Assembly: GCF_964275005.1 (NCBI RefSeq)
Contig: NC_092704.1
Location: forward strand, 9,915,871-9,979,870
DNA: 64,000 bases
Reading direction: 5' to 3'
Origin: Diadema setosum
Lineage: Eukaryota > Echinodermata > Echinoidea > Diadematoida > Diadematidae
Shown here piece by piece: positions 33,301 through 39,361 of this stretch. The first letter of the stretch is position 1. Every line of letters starts with the position of its first letter. A model generated the notes under the pieces. The model saw only the letters and a program-made list of their open reading frames with translations. It was not told the origin of the DNA and did not search any database. A program made the translations under genes and the position numbers.

Positions 33301-33741
33301 CAGTGTACATGTGTTCACAGGCGATTTTCCCCCAATGTTCCAGATTCATCTACCCTAGTGAATGCGCACGAATCCTGCGAAAAGCAATACGCCAGCTCAA
33401 CAAGAGTCGAGCGAATCCTTGGCGATCTCGACATCCCGTTCAAGATCTCCGAGCAACGGATTGCCTTCGACGTCACCAGCCTCTTCGAACAGGACTCAGC
33501 AGATGATGACTTGATGATCGACTTCATGACCCACGTCGCTCACTTTCGAGAGACCGCCACAGACGAGATGAAAAAGGCCGTGCTGACTTCGTACAGGGAG
33601 CAAGCGAGGGAGTACCAGGAATCGAGGGCGGTGAACGGGTCGGCGAGTAGTGGTAGTTGCGCCCGGGAGGATGTTGACGCTGCGGGAAATCACATTTTCG
33701 TTGAGAGAATTTGGGACAACATAATCATTACGAAAGTTTGA
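1767..33741 (+). CDS. HNMT: Histamine N-methyltransferase-like protein (3 exons, 313 aa)
   Basis: Probable SAM-dependent small-molecule methyltransferase of the histamine N-methyltransferase family, cytosolic (no signal peptide or membrane segment). Coding exons are 1767-1956, 32348-32701 and 33344-33741; both introns are phase 1, and the joined frame is 942 nt, against 292 aa for human HNMT. The exon 1/2 junction rebuilds the glycine-rich SAM motif LGVGSGSGEYD (about residues 57-67), and VVVEP (84-88) matches the acidic SAM-ribose position (human Glu89). FDFISAVHSLYYV matches the family block before the last Rossmann strands. In an ungapped hand alignment of the N-terminus, the histamine contact Glu28 falls on Lys24, and Asn283 has no clear counterpart, so the substrate may not be histamine. 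Start chosen at the first ATG of exon 1, which gives a family-length N-terminus. Intron 1 is about 30.4 kb of nested transposons, while the exons are intact. Confidence 0.85.
1957..3158 (+). other. HNMT-like intron 1, proximal part
   Basis: Intron sequence with homopolymer runs (for example the T and A runs near 2470-2500). I see no exon, structural RNA or clear transposon here. Confidence 0.6.
3159..3584 (+). repeat. 5' LTR, left part
   Basis: Matches the first about 450 bases of the 3' LTR (20310-20758), apart from a deletion of about 25 bases near 3183 and point differences. The match stops at 3581, where the inverted-repeat element begins; the rest of the LTR resumes at about 14486. Confidence 0.9.
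3640..4140 (+). repeat. Left arm subrepeats with AGGTCA pairs
   Basis: Successive diverged units, each with a TGACCT pair followed by an AGGTCA/TGACCT inverted pair and then an AT-rich stretch with ATAATATTGAT. Examples: a DR4-type pair at 3708-3723, one at 3871-3886, an inverted pair with 1-bp spacer at 3891-3903, and a one-mismatch copy at 4054-4066. Confidence 0.75.
4437..5796 (-). pseudogene. CR1/jockey-type LINE, 3' end with RT C-terminal part
   Basis: A minus-strand frame (5796 down to 5008, 262 codons) resembles the C-terminal part of non-LTR reverse transcriptases of the CR1/jockey group. It has the thumb-type segment NTKFLGLWMD, then SPHFNYGILAWGN and HPTRQSDAYHLPRTRT. The palm with the catalytic FADD is missing, so this is 5'-truncated. 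The 3' untranslated part ends at about 4437 in TTCAAT and TTTCCA short repeats, which are the tail read on the opposite strand. It lies inside the foldback element, and the remaining frame is intact. Confidence 0.75.
5913..5947. repeat. (AT)n microsatellite
   Basis: Uninterrupted TA dinucleotides next to a short poly-C run (5878-5890). Confidence 0.95.
5968..6235 (-). pseudogene. Second, decayed LINE 3' fragment
   Basis: Diverged copy of the 5010-5215 segment of the neighbouring LINE, in the same orientation (shared TTTAATTT-CGTTTGAAG start, CGAGTACG-GG-AAGG/GGCGATA region and CCTTTTGAACA end). No open frame survives. Confidence 0.6.
6309..6670. repeat. Tandem duplication of about 170 bp
   Basis: Two diverged direct copies, both starting GTTAGTGGGGAAAAGAA and both containing ACGCTATCTTTTGAAGAG. 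The second copy has a short internal insertion near 6515-6540. Frames through it are chance. Confidence 0.7.
6762..7099. mobile_element. GC-rich TIR element, copy 1 (TTA target duplication)
   Basis: The left end GACCCCGTTTACAGTGCG and the right end are inverted copies. TTA flanks both sides (6759-6761 and 7100-7102), as in PIF/Harbinger-type insertions. The interior is rich in GGCCGCGGCCGAG palindromes. It has no coding capacity and is a deletion derivative of the family seen at 11577 and 23032. Confidence 0.85.
7522..7850. mobile_element. MITE with about 50-bp TIRs and ATTTCGT-rich core
   Basis: Ends are GGCCCGAATTCACGAAGG and its reverse complement. TAT flanks both sides (7519-7521, 7851-7853). 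The arms include the palindrome CCATGGTTTAAACCATGG. The core (about 7605-7780) repeats ATTTCGT/ACGAAAT motifs, and a similar core occurs at 57641-57890. Confidence 0.8.
7936..8113. mobile_element. Small hAT-like MITE
   Basis: Inverted ends CAGGGCTGCCAACT and TTGGCAGCCCTG, with a CTCACTC-rich interior. AAGTGC occurs just outside both ends, compatible with a degraded 8-bp duplication. The hAT assignment rests on this terminal pattern only. Confidence 0.6.
8750..10140. repeat. Tandem duplication, unit about 785 bp
   Basis: Two long direct copies share, in order, CTTTGCACAG-CAAGATGG, GGTTATTTTGTGAAATGATT, CATGTATTCACCAAGATACA and AGAGATAACACGT. They differ by scattered substitutions and small indels. 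Confidence 0.8.
11095..11122. repeat. Perfect terminal hairpin
   Basis: Two 12-base arms (GGTGATCCGAGA and its complement) with a 4-base loop GGAT. The same sequence forms the element's terminal repeat. Confidence 0.9.
11577..12855. mobile_element. GC-rich TIR element, copy 2 (CTA target duplication)
   Basis: Ends are GACCCCGTTTACACTGCG and ACTGTAAACGGGGTC, flanked by CTA on both sides (11574-11576, 12856-12858). It is the longest copy of this family here, because a 725-bp element is nested at 12001-12725. Its interior matches the copy at 23032-23559 in the opposite orientation. Confidence 0.85.
12001..12725. mobile_element. Nested TIR element with 10-bp target duplication
   Basis: GTTTACACCA is repeated exactly at 11991-12000 and 12726-12735. 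The interior begins GGGAGGTG and ends CACCTTCCT, with imperfect inverted ends continuing to GGCAACT/AGTTGCC. A duplication of 9-11 bp is characteristic of Mutator-like elements, but no transposase is present. Confidence 0.8.
13150..14482 (-). repeat. Right arm subrepeats with AGGTCA pairs
   Basis: Inverted counterpart of the left arm. AGGTCATTGACCT occurs at 14014-14026, 14178-14190 and 14337-14349. AGGTCATCAGAGGTCA occurs at 14031-14046, and a variant ending GGTGA is at 14195-14210. Interrupted by the 273-bp MITE at 13529-13801. Confidence 0.75.
13529..13801. mobile_element. AGGGGATGG MITE, uninterrupted copy (TTAA)
   Basis: 273 bp with inverted ends and TTAA on both sides (13525-13528, 13802-13805), as for piggyBac- or Kolobok-type targets. 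Lies in the right arm of the large foldback element. A second copy at 42802-43431 is interrupted by another element. Confidence 0.85.
14486..15187 (+). repeat. 5' LTR, right part
   Basis: Matches 20761-21454 of the 3' LTR. Contains TATAAAA at 14498-14504, probably the element's promoter, and AATAAA-type sequence near its end. Ends CGTAAAA where the 3' LTR ends CGTAACA. Confidence 0.9.
14498..14504 (+). promoter_or_regulatory. LTR TATA box
   Basis: TATAAAA in the context GGATATAAAAGCC, conserved at 20775-20781 in the 3' LTR. Position and sequence suit an RNA polymerase II promoter in the LTR. Confidence 0.6.
15191..15209 (+). other. Primer binding site candidate
   Basis: TTGGGGGCTTGTGTCCGAG follows the 5' LTR after a few bases. 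TGGGGGCT matches the 3' end complement of tRNA-Pro used as a primer by several retroelements; the rest matches only with a small insertion. Confidence 0.5.
15329..16530 (+). pseudogene. gag: gag, broken
   Basis: Gag region of the LTR element. The first ATG in frame is 15329. An N-terminal SAP-like segment (SLKDLQRLRKCDL) is followed by a long charged coiled coil (about 15570-15740, Glu/Lys/Arg/Met-rich) and a capsid-like region. The C-terminal zinc knuckle has the spacing C-x2-C-x4-H-x4-C (CFHCNKTGHVKSQC, 16435-16476). The frame is lost in the capsid region at roughly 15870-15895, and a TAA at 15940-15942 interrupts the continuing frame, which is open again from 15973. The zinc-knuckle half is fused in frame to the protease downstream. 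Confidence 0.85.
16600..19991 (+). pseudogene. pol: pol: protease-integrase-RT-RNase H, multiple frameshifts
   Basis: Polyprotein in unusual order. The aspartic protease has DTGAS (from 16705). The integrase zinc-binding region (about 17425-17560) has the HHCC pattern. The integrase core (about 17590-18180) shows VDCVGPLP, QSDQGSNF and QGALERYHQ, carrying the D, D, E residues. The reverse transcriptase (about 18760-19500) has IDYRKVNA and YIDDILVYS, followed by RNase H (about 19600-19991, with AIDASDVGVGA and TDHNPL). The end of pol is TAA at 19989-19991. Frame breaks lie near 17527 (T run), 18745, 19180, 19490 (C run) and 19860 (T run). Most sit in homopolymers, so some could be assembly errors, but the total makes activity unlikely. 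Confidence 0.9.
20300..20309 (+). other. Polypurine tract
   Basis: TGGGGGATGG immediately precedes the 3' LTR, the expected place for the plus-strand primer. Confidence 0.65.
20310..21454 (+). repeat. 3' LTR, complete (1145 bp)
   Basis: Starts TGTCACAAATG and ends GTCGTAACA. Contains TATAAAA at 20775-20781 and AATAAA at 21384-21389. Serves as the empty-site reference that shows where the 5' LTR was interrupted. Confidence 0.92.
21455..23012 (+). other. HNMT-like intron 1, unique-looking stretch
   Basis: AT-rich intron with a poly-T run (22747-22760). No gene, exon or repeat structure that I can support. Confidence 0.55.
23032..23559. mobile_element. GC-rich TIR element, copy 3
   Basis: Ends GACCCCGTTTACAGTGCG and CGCACTGTAAACGGGGTC. 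The interior matches copy 2 in reverse orientation without the nested 725-bp element. I see no clean 3-bp target duplication (TAG left, AAA right). Several GGCCGCGGCCGAGC-type palindromes are present. Confidence 0.85.
24325..24430. repeat. (AT)n tract
   Basis: Long TA dinucleotide run with short interruptions. The stretch from here to 26800 is AT-rich and I see no other gene in it. Confidence 0.9.
26836..28230 (-). CDS. Unrecognised spliced gene inside the CACTA-like element (3 exons)
   Basis: Three minus-strand exons join in one frame: 28230-28069 (acceptor after a long pyrimidine tract, TTCTTCAG|G; donor CAAAG|GTGAGT), 27419-27274 (acceptor TTAATAG|A; donor TATT|GTGAGT) and 27023-26836 (acceptor CTGTAG|G, stop at 26838-26836). 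Intron phases 2 and 1 agree at both junctions. The first exon gives a helical segment (SLSLQQMKDVVCFIMDYA) then ILLPGSILGMKPDVK. This faintly recalls a segment of uncharacterised transposon-linked proteins that I remember from other invertebrates; I cannot verify that. The start is unknown: an upstream exon ending in AT at 28394, before GTACGT, would create ATG at the junction, and a CACC-type donor at 29512 may end a 5' noncoding exon. A further acceptor near 26400 is possible. It is probably a decayed or partial transposon gene. Confidence 0.4.
29108..29130. repeat. Perfect hairpin
   Basis: GCCCGAAC and its complement with the 7-base loop GCTTCGA. Function unknown; it lies upstream of the minus-strand gene. 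Confidence 0.8.
30642..31451. mobile_element. AGGCCGTGTCACACC TIR element (TAA target duplication)
   Basis: Inverted ends AGGCCGTGTCACACC and GGTGTGACACGGCCT are flanked by TAA on both sides (30639-30641, 31452-31454), as in PIF/Harbinger-type insertions. The 810-bp interior is comparatively GC-rich. Its open frames (for example 31007-31342) have no recognisable domain and I treat them as chance. Confidence 0.8.
31481..31535. repeat. 26-bp-arm hairpin
   Basis: Arms 31481-31506 and 31510-31535 pair at 25 of 26 positions around the 3-base loop AGA. Lies in the right part of the outer TIR element, 813 bp upstream of HNMT-like exon 2. Confidence 0.9.
31860..32347 (+). other. HNMT-like intron 1, distal end
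   Basis: Contains many CGGAT/ATCCG motifs between 31895 and 32055 (for example GGATGACCACGGATCG), probably another short palindromic repeat. Ends in the pyrimidine-rich acceptor CTTTCAAATAG. Confidence 0.5.
32348..32701 (+). CDS. HNMT: HNMT-like exon 2
   Basis: Completes codon 64 (G|GT) and encodes residues 65-181 plus one base: the second half of the SAM motif, the VVVEP acidic loop, the FDFISAVHSLYYV block and the strand GGILLITL. Donor is AAAA|GTATGT; phase 1 on both sides. GC-richer than the surrounding intron. Confidence 0.88.
33344..33741 (+). CDS. HNMT: HNMT-like exon 3 (C-terminus)
   Basis: The acceptor TGTTCCAG|ATTC restores the frame left by exon 2; the nearer CACAG at 33316-33320 does not. 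Encodes the C-terminal domain (RVERILGDLDIPFK, SLFEQDSADDDLMIDFMTHV) and ends at TGA 33739-33741. The acidic stretch and LIDFMTHV-like helix match the HNMT segment before its C-terminal substrate-domain helices. A Ser/Ala-rich insert at VNGSASSGSC makes the protein longer than human HNMT. Confidence 0.88.
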
Positions 33742-33828
33742 TGTCCATTAATTATTTTGTACATCTGTATGTTTGAAAATCAATGAAATTATTGTTTACC
33801 TATATCATCTCTCAATAATACCGGTTGA

Positions 33829-33834
33829 AATAAA
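33829..33834 (+). terminator. Polyadenylation signal
   Basis: AATAAA, 88 bases after the HNMT-like stop codon. Confidence 0.6.
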
Positions 33835-33841
33835 AAGGAAT

Positions 33842-35274
33842 TGTGTATTCACGATCACATTTTATGCACAGTATAGATATTAGAACAGACGAGATGATAA
33901 TTTAATGGCTGAAGGATTGAAATACTTTGAATTGGCAATCCTGCAAAGTTGTCGTATATATCATACTGGGATGGGGGTGGCAGATCATAGCGGCGTCAAA
34001 TTTTGCTCTGACAGATGTTCACGCAGATACTGCAGTCATGTATCATTTGGTTATGTTAAACAAGACTAAACACAGTCCGGAAATCGATGACAACCACACA
34101 CGTTAGAAGTTACCAACGCGGATAAGAGTATGTGGGGGAAAGGGAAATTTGAGTGTTCCTAGGTTTAAGTTTATAACGAAAAAAAAAGTTTAATATTACG
34201 CAGACGAAAGATAATCATTCATTCTGTTTCAGGTACTCGTAACAAGTTTGATTTAAAGTGGCAGTCACTCGAACATTTGTTTGTGTAAACGATAACGCGA
34301 GAAATATTAAAGAAAAAACGAGATTATTGCTGATGATTTTGAGTTGTAATATGATGACATTCAGACAATATGTCCATGGAGGGCCAAAAAGTTTTGAAAA
34401 AATGAGTGTGACTTTTGTTTTCTCCGTTGGTGTGTTGTGTCTTGGTTTTGGTTGTTTTTTTATCTGAAATGAACAAAAGCACGTCTGCATGTAAAGCATG
34501 TCTTGCTTAAACTTTTTGTATCCTATCCCATTCTCAACCATCGCATATACCATTTTATCCTCTCATAATATATTCTGTACAATGAAAGCGAAATGTCGCA
34601 AATGTCGCTTTTTCCAGCAACTACGGTTGACTTTTAGGCTTAAAAATGAACAGGTATAGGTATATATATCATTCTGAATGCAGATGCATCTCGGTATACG
34701 GAAGACAACGGTAGGTAGATAATACTACATGCCTACCATAAAACAAAACAATATTATACAAGCAGTTGACACATTCGACACGCCTGTACACAATTATAAG
34801 GTAATAGTACTAAACTTATAAAAAGTGCGTATAGGAGGAAGCAAGCATAGCTGTGCTTTGATTTGCTTAAAATGTGATAAACCATGTCTGCGTAAAGATT
34901 GTCACAATTCACTGCGGTTTTGCGGTCTGTTATCATGCACTCTTATAATAATTCATACTCGTACAATGAAACCGAAGTATGCTGAATCTCCTTTTCAAAC
35001 AGCCACGTTTGATTTGAGAGAAGAGAACACCATTTAACATGATAAAGCACACATTCCCAGGGCCAGAGAAAAGAGAAGGGGACAGAGGGGGAGAGGAGAG
35101 AAAATGAGAAAAAAAAGGATGGCTATCAAGGACAACTCTCATTGAATTCTATTCACAAATCGTACACTTAAAAGGTAACGAGAGAAATATAACGGGGACC
35201 ATCACTTCAATTGGTAATCCGCCCCGGTTGTCTGCGATATGCAGTGACTTGATGTGACATGTGTATACATCCCA
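33842..35274. other. Intergenic region
   Basis: AT-rich with short purine runs (about 35060-35115). No gene or repeat structure that I can support. Confidence 0.55.
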
Positions 35275-35288
35275 TCTGTACATAATAT

Positions 35289-37130
35289 GTCCGTTATCAG
35301 CTCTTTTGTTTATCATTGTTGCAGAAATTTTAGCAGCAAAAATAAAGCAGAATGTTAAGATAAAAGGTATTTCAGTACCTAATATTGAATCAGAAAATGA
35401 GTATAAAGATATACGAATTATTCAGTTTGCTGACGATACTACAATTTTAGTTGATTCTGTTGATTCCTTTACAGAAGTAATGAAAGAAGTAGAATTTTTT
35501 GGTGAAAACGCTGGCCCAAAAATTAATTGGTCAAAATCTCAGTTTATGAGACTGAATTTAGATATTCAAACTATTGGAGAATTAAATCTCACAGAAGATG
35601 CCATAAAATATCTCGGTATATATGTTGGGAAATGTTATAAAGAAATTGAAAACCTTAACTGGGAAGGCAAAATAGGGAAAATAAAAAATACACTAGATTT
35701 ATGGAGAATGAGAAATTTGACATTGTATGGAAAGGTGACCATTATCAAACAATTAGTTACATCTCAGTTAGTATACACAGCTACAGCAGTACCTATGCCC
35801 TTAAAAATGATTAGGTTAGTAAATAGATTACTGTATTCTTTTTTGTGGAATTCTAAACGGGAAAAGATAAAACGCACCGTATGCTGCAACCCAGAAACAG
35901 GAGGAGGACTTAGAATGGTCGATTTGCTTTCAAAATGTTTATCTCTCCGTTTATCATGGATTAAGAAATATTCTTATGGGGAACAAATGTCATGGAAGAT
36001 TTTGTTTCAATATTCGACCCAGAAAATTGGCGGAATGCCTTTGTGTTGGAAATTTAATTGCAAGAAAAATGATATATTAAGAATATGCAGAAGGAGAAAA
36101 ATACCTGAGTTTTACATTGACCTTCTCTGTTCATGGTCCGAGTTAAAGTACATAGATATGTTTAACGTTAATGATATCAAGAAAGAAGTTGTTTGGAATA
36201 ACAGTCATATTAGATATGAAAATGAAATGTTATGTTTTCAGAGTTGGATAAAGGAAAATGTTATCACAGTGAAACAGATTATAGAAGATGGGGAGTGGAA
36301 AGACGTTACATCCATAAATGAAACCTTCCGAGATAGGCAGCTGCTCGCCTCATTTGAATTGTCCAAGTTCAAAAAAGCATTCCCCAGGTTTTGGTTGGAC
36401 AAGTTACGCAATAACATACAGATTCCTATACTGCACACAGAAGAATTTGATGCAATTGAGTTGTCAACAGGTGATAAAATCAGTGTACAGAAAACGTCAG
36501 CTAAACATTATTATAGATTATTTTTGCATAAGAAAAAACAAGAACCTTCATGTTTATACTTCTGGCAAGGTTATTTGAACTTACCCTGTAATTTTGATTG
36601 GAAAAATGTATTGCAATATAAGTTTCATCAGATTAATGATAACAGAATAAAACAATTTAATTTCAAGCTCTTTCATCGAATACTGCCCAGTAAAGACAAT
36701 TTGTTTAAATGGGAAATTTTGAATGATAATTTGTGTACTATATGTAATTGTAAAGAAACCACTTGTCATTTTTTCCTGAAATGCAAAAAAAAAAAAAATC
36801 AAAATGTATTGGAAAGTGGTTTCGGTTTTAATGCGAAATATTTTTGATCTTGTAATAGATATCAATGAAACAGTCATTATTCGCGGATATGATATAGGCA
36901 ACAAAAAGATGAAATTAGTAAACCTTTTTTTGAATTATGCCCAATTCATTGTCTACAGGAATTATGTCAGAGAACGTAATGAAAGAAACAAATGTTTGTT
37001 CAATGTACACCATTTAGTAGAAGATTTGAAAGCGGAATTAGGATTTTATATTAGTTTGAAGTGCAACCAAACAAGGTTCGATGATATCGGATTAAGAAGA
37101 ATACGCACTTGTTTTGGTTGGTATCAGTGA
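35289..37130 (+). pseudogene. L1-like reverse transcriptase, truncated and frameshifted
   Basis: Frame 35289-36847 begins CPLSALLFIIVAEIL, the RT motif that normally follows QG, and shows the catalytic FADDT (about 35430) and KYLGIYVG. The long C-terminal region ends in a zinc-knuckle-like C-x2-C...H-x4-C (CTICNCKETTCHFFLKC). At the A run 36786-36798 the frame shifts, and the final about 100 codons (36820-37130, ending at TGA) continue in another frame. Everything N-terminal, including the endonuclease and early RT motifs, is missing because of 5' truncation. It cannot retrotranspose on its own. The length of the uninterrupted frame suggests a young insertion. Confidence 0.9.
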
Positions 37131-37273
37131 TGTACCCTTTTAATTATTTTTTTCCCTGTCATAATGATTATGTTGAACGCCTTTTGGATACTTGCAGATA
37201 AAGTGATTGTAAATATGCGAAGTTACGTGGAAAAAATAAAGTACCTCGGATGAGGAAAATAGAAAAAAAAAAA
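35289..37273 (+). mobile_element. 5'-truncated L1-like LINE
   Basis: TCTGTACATAATAT is repeated exactly at 35275-35288 and 37274-37287, a 14-bp target-site duplication. The element begins inside the reverse transcriptase and ends in an 11-base A tail after a 3' UTR (37131-37262). This is a textbook 5'-truncated L1-type insertion between the two host genes. Confidence 0.95.
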
Positions 37274-37897
37274 TCTGTACATAATATCTTCAAATTTCAA
37301 GAGCAATAAAAGTTGGGATACCCAAAAGTGTCATGAAAAGGAGGAGATTGTTTGCCAAATGAATATGACAACACCATAACCAAGTATTGACATGAGTCAG
37401 CGTTCCAAGACATTTAGACTTTCTTCTCGATATGTACTTCACATTCTTTTTATTTTTTGTTTTGTTTTGTCAGCGCAACTCTTTCGAATAATTTGCATAT
37501 TCATTAACGTACAATTAGAATGGCCTCAAAGACAAAATGATAACGAGTAGTATCAGAAATTGTTGCAGAGCCCCCTGCTAAAGAGGGCAGCACATGGCAT
37601 TGACCTCATCTTGAGGAGTCAAATTTGCCAACTTTTCAGTGATTGTCGATTTCCCTCGGACAGCGTGTGTCACTAATATCTACATTTTGTTGAATCCACA
37701 TTGTTATGCCGGAATGAGCTTGTCACCTTAGAACGCTCTACCGACGCACAGAATACCACCAGGGAAGCCTCTTATGATTCACCACGTAACAAACGTTATT
37801 TGTTAATTTAGGGTATATCCACTACCTTGATACCGCAAAGGGATCAATCGGTCCATCAAGCCACGCTGCCCTCATCGTTGCAGTGATGACAGCAATG

Positions 37898-38480
37898 GTA
37901 GCATGGTACCACCTTCTTTAACCAAAAAGAAAAAAAAAAGTGTTATAGACAAAGAATTGGCTAACCAGTTTTATCAGGTTTTCTTGGATAAGATAGCGAA
38001 TATTCGCTTGTCCTCACCATGCGTCTGTAAGGTTAAAACTGAAGCTGAAGTTGCAACTATACTTCAATGTTTATTAGACTCATTTTATCCGGCCACTGTA
38101 ACTGAGAGAGTATAATTATGAAGTCTCTAAATAAGCCATGCGTATTCGACCTTTTTTGTAAAGATCTGATTAAAAAGTGTGCATCAATGACGGCCTCTGC
38201 CACTACGATCATAATCAATGCCAGTTTTGCAGCAGGTGTTGTGCCAAACGAATTGAAAACAGCGGTGAAATTTACAACCCTTAAAAGACCTCATTTGGAT
38301 AAGAATATGTTATACAATAATCGACCAATTTAATTCAGACCTACTGTTTGTTAGCAAAGTTACGGAACATGTTTCCTTCTAACGCCTACGAGACTACTTG
38401 TACAGGAGAATGATTTTTTTTTTTTTTTTTTTTTTGGATAACCACCAATCAGCGTATCGCCCTGATCATTACTTACTTAC
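37898..38480 (+). pseudogene. Decayed CR1/jockey-type LINE fragment
   Basis: Two short frames correspond to the linker and N-terminal RT region of CR1-like ORF2: LANQFYQVFLDKIANIR, then KDLIKKCASMTASATTIIINASF-type helices and VPNELKTAVKFTTLKRP. A QSAYRPDH motif follows in another frame near 38450. Several frame breaks; interrupted by a poly-T run (38408-38435). Confidence 0.7.
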
Positions 38481-38734
38481 TGACCTGATCTTGAAGAAAT
38501 ATATTCTGTATTTGCATTGTACAGTGTAATCAAATCATGATTTCCATTTGATGTACATCTAAGACGTCCCTTAATCCTTTAACCTGGCTTTAGGAGTGTG
38601 TGATATTTATCATCTTATATTGCATTTCCATCATAATATCAAATTACATTAGATTATATGAAATCATATCATATGATATTCAATATATCATCATGTTATA
38701 TGGTATTATGCTGTTATCTAATATTGTCATTTTA

Positions 38735-38791
38735 TTGTGTGTGTATGTGTGTGTAAGTGCGTGCGCACTCGTGTGTGTGTGTGCGTTTGTA

Positions 38792-38837
<46 letters not shown>
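38735..38837. repeat. (GT)n microsatellite
   Basis: GT/GTGC repeats, with a pure tract at about 38791-38835. Frames through it give Cys-Val strings on one strand and Thr-His strings on the other. Confidence 0.95.
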
Positions 38838-38839
<2 letters not shown>

Positions 38840-39270
38840 ATTGTTCCTTGTCCGTTTATTGCACTAGGTGGAGTCCTGAATTGTTTTTGTTTTGAAGAAG
38901 AAAATGGGATATGATTCAATCTATCATACTGGCATATAAACTGGAGCTTGATAAACCAGCGTAGGAAGCTCGACGAATTTCCGCTCTTCCGCGCGATATA
39001 CCTTGCTCAAGGAACTTGTGTATAACCGTGCTTCCTAACAGACATAATTCACCTTGAGTAGAAATAGTAATAACAGAAACAGGAGTATACCTTTCTCGGC
39101 ATGTATCATGATGCAGTAGGTCAAATAAACGGCGCGTTTCCAACTGAACAACCACATTTTGGTAGAAAACTTCAGCCACAGTAATCTGATGTCAGTCTCT
39201 CTTTGTGGGCTATCGTGCTGTATTACACGTCTTCTGTAATCATAACGCACTGCCATATATACCAGGTGAC

Positions 39271-39361
39271 ATGGCTCGGATAATCGAGACGAGAACTCGC
39301 ATAGCTACGGGTGCGTTGCTCTTGGTTATAACTATTACCCTTTCATGCTGTTCTGGCCAAG
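39271..39361 (+). CDS. ITGB: Integrin beta exon 1 (signal peptide)
   Basis: Residues 1-30. The basic start MARIIETRTR and hydrophobic core ALLLVITITL form a signal peptide with likely cleavage after CSG. Donor CAAG|GTGAGT, phase 1. An in-frame GTG/ATG extension upstream would bury the signal peptide, so I chose this ATG (context GTGACATGG). Confidence 0.85.

Noticed and set aside
33316..33343. Alternative HNMT-like exon 3 acceptor at CACAG (33316-33320)
   Set aside because: It puts exon 3 out of frame with exon 2; the acceptor ending at 33343 restores a continuous family-like frame.
38600..38919. Cys-Val-rich and Thr-His-rich frames
   Set aside because: They are translations of the (GT)n repeat.
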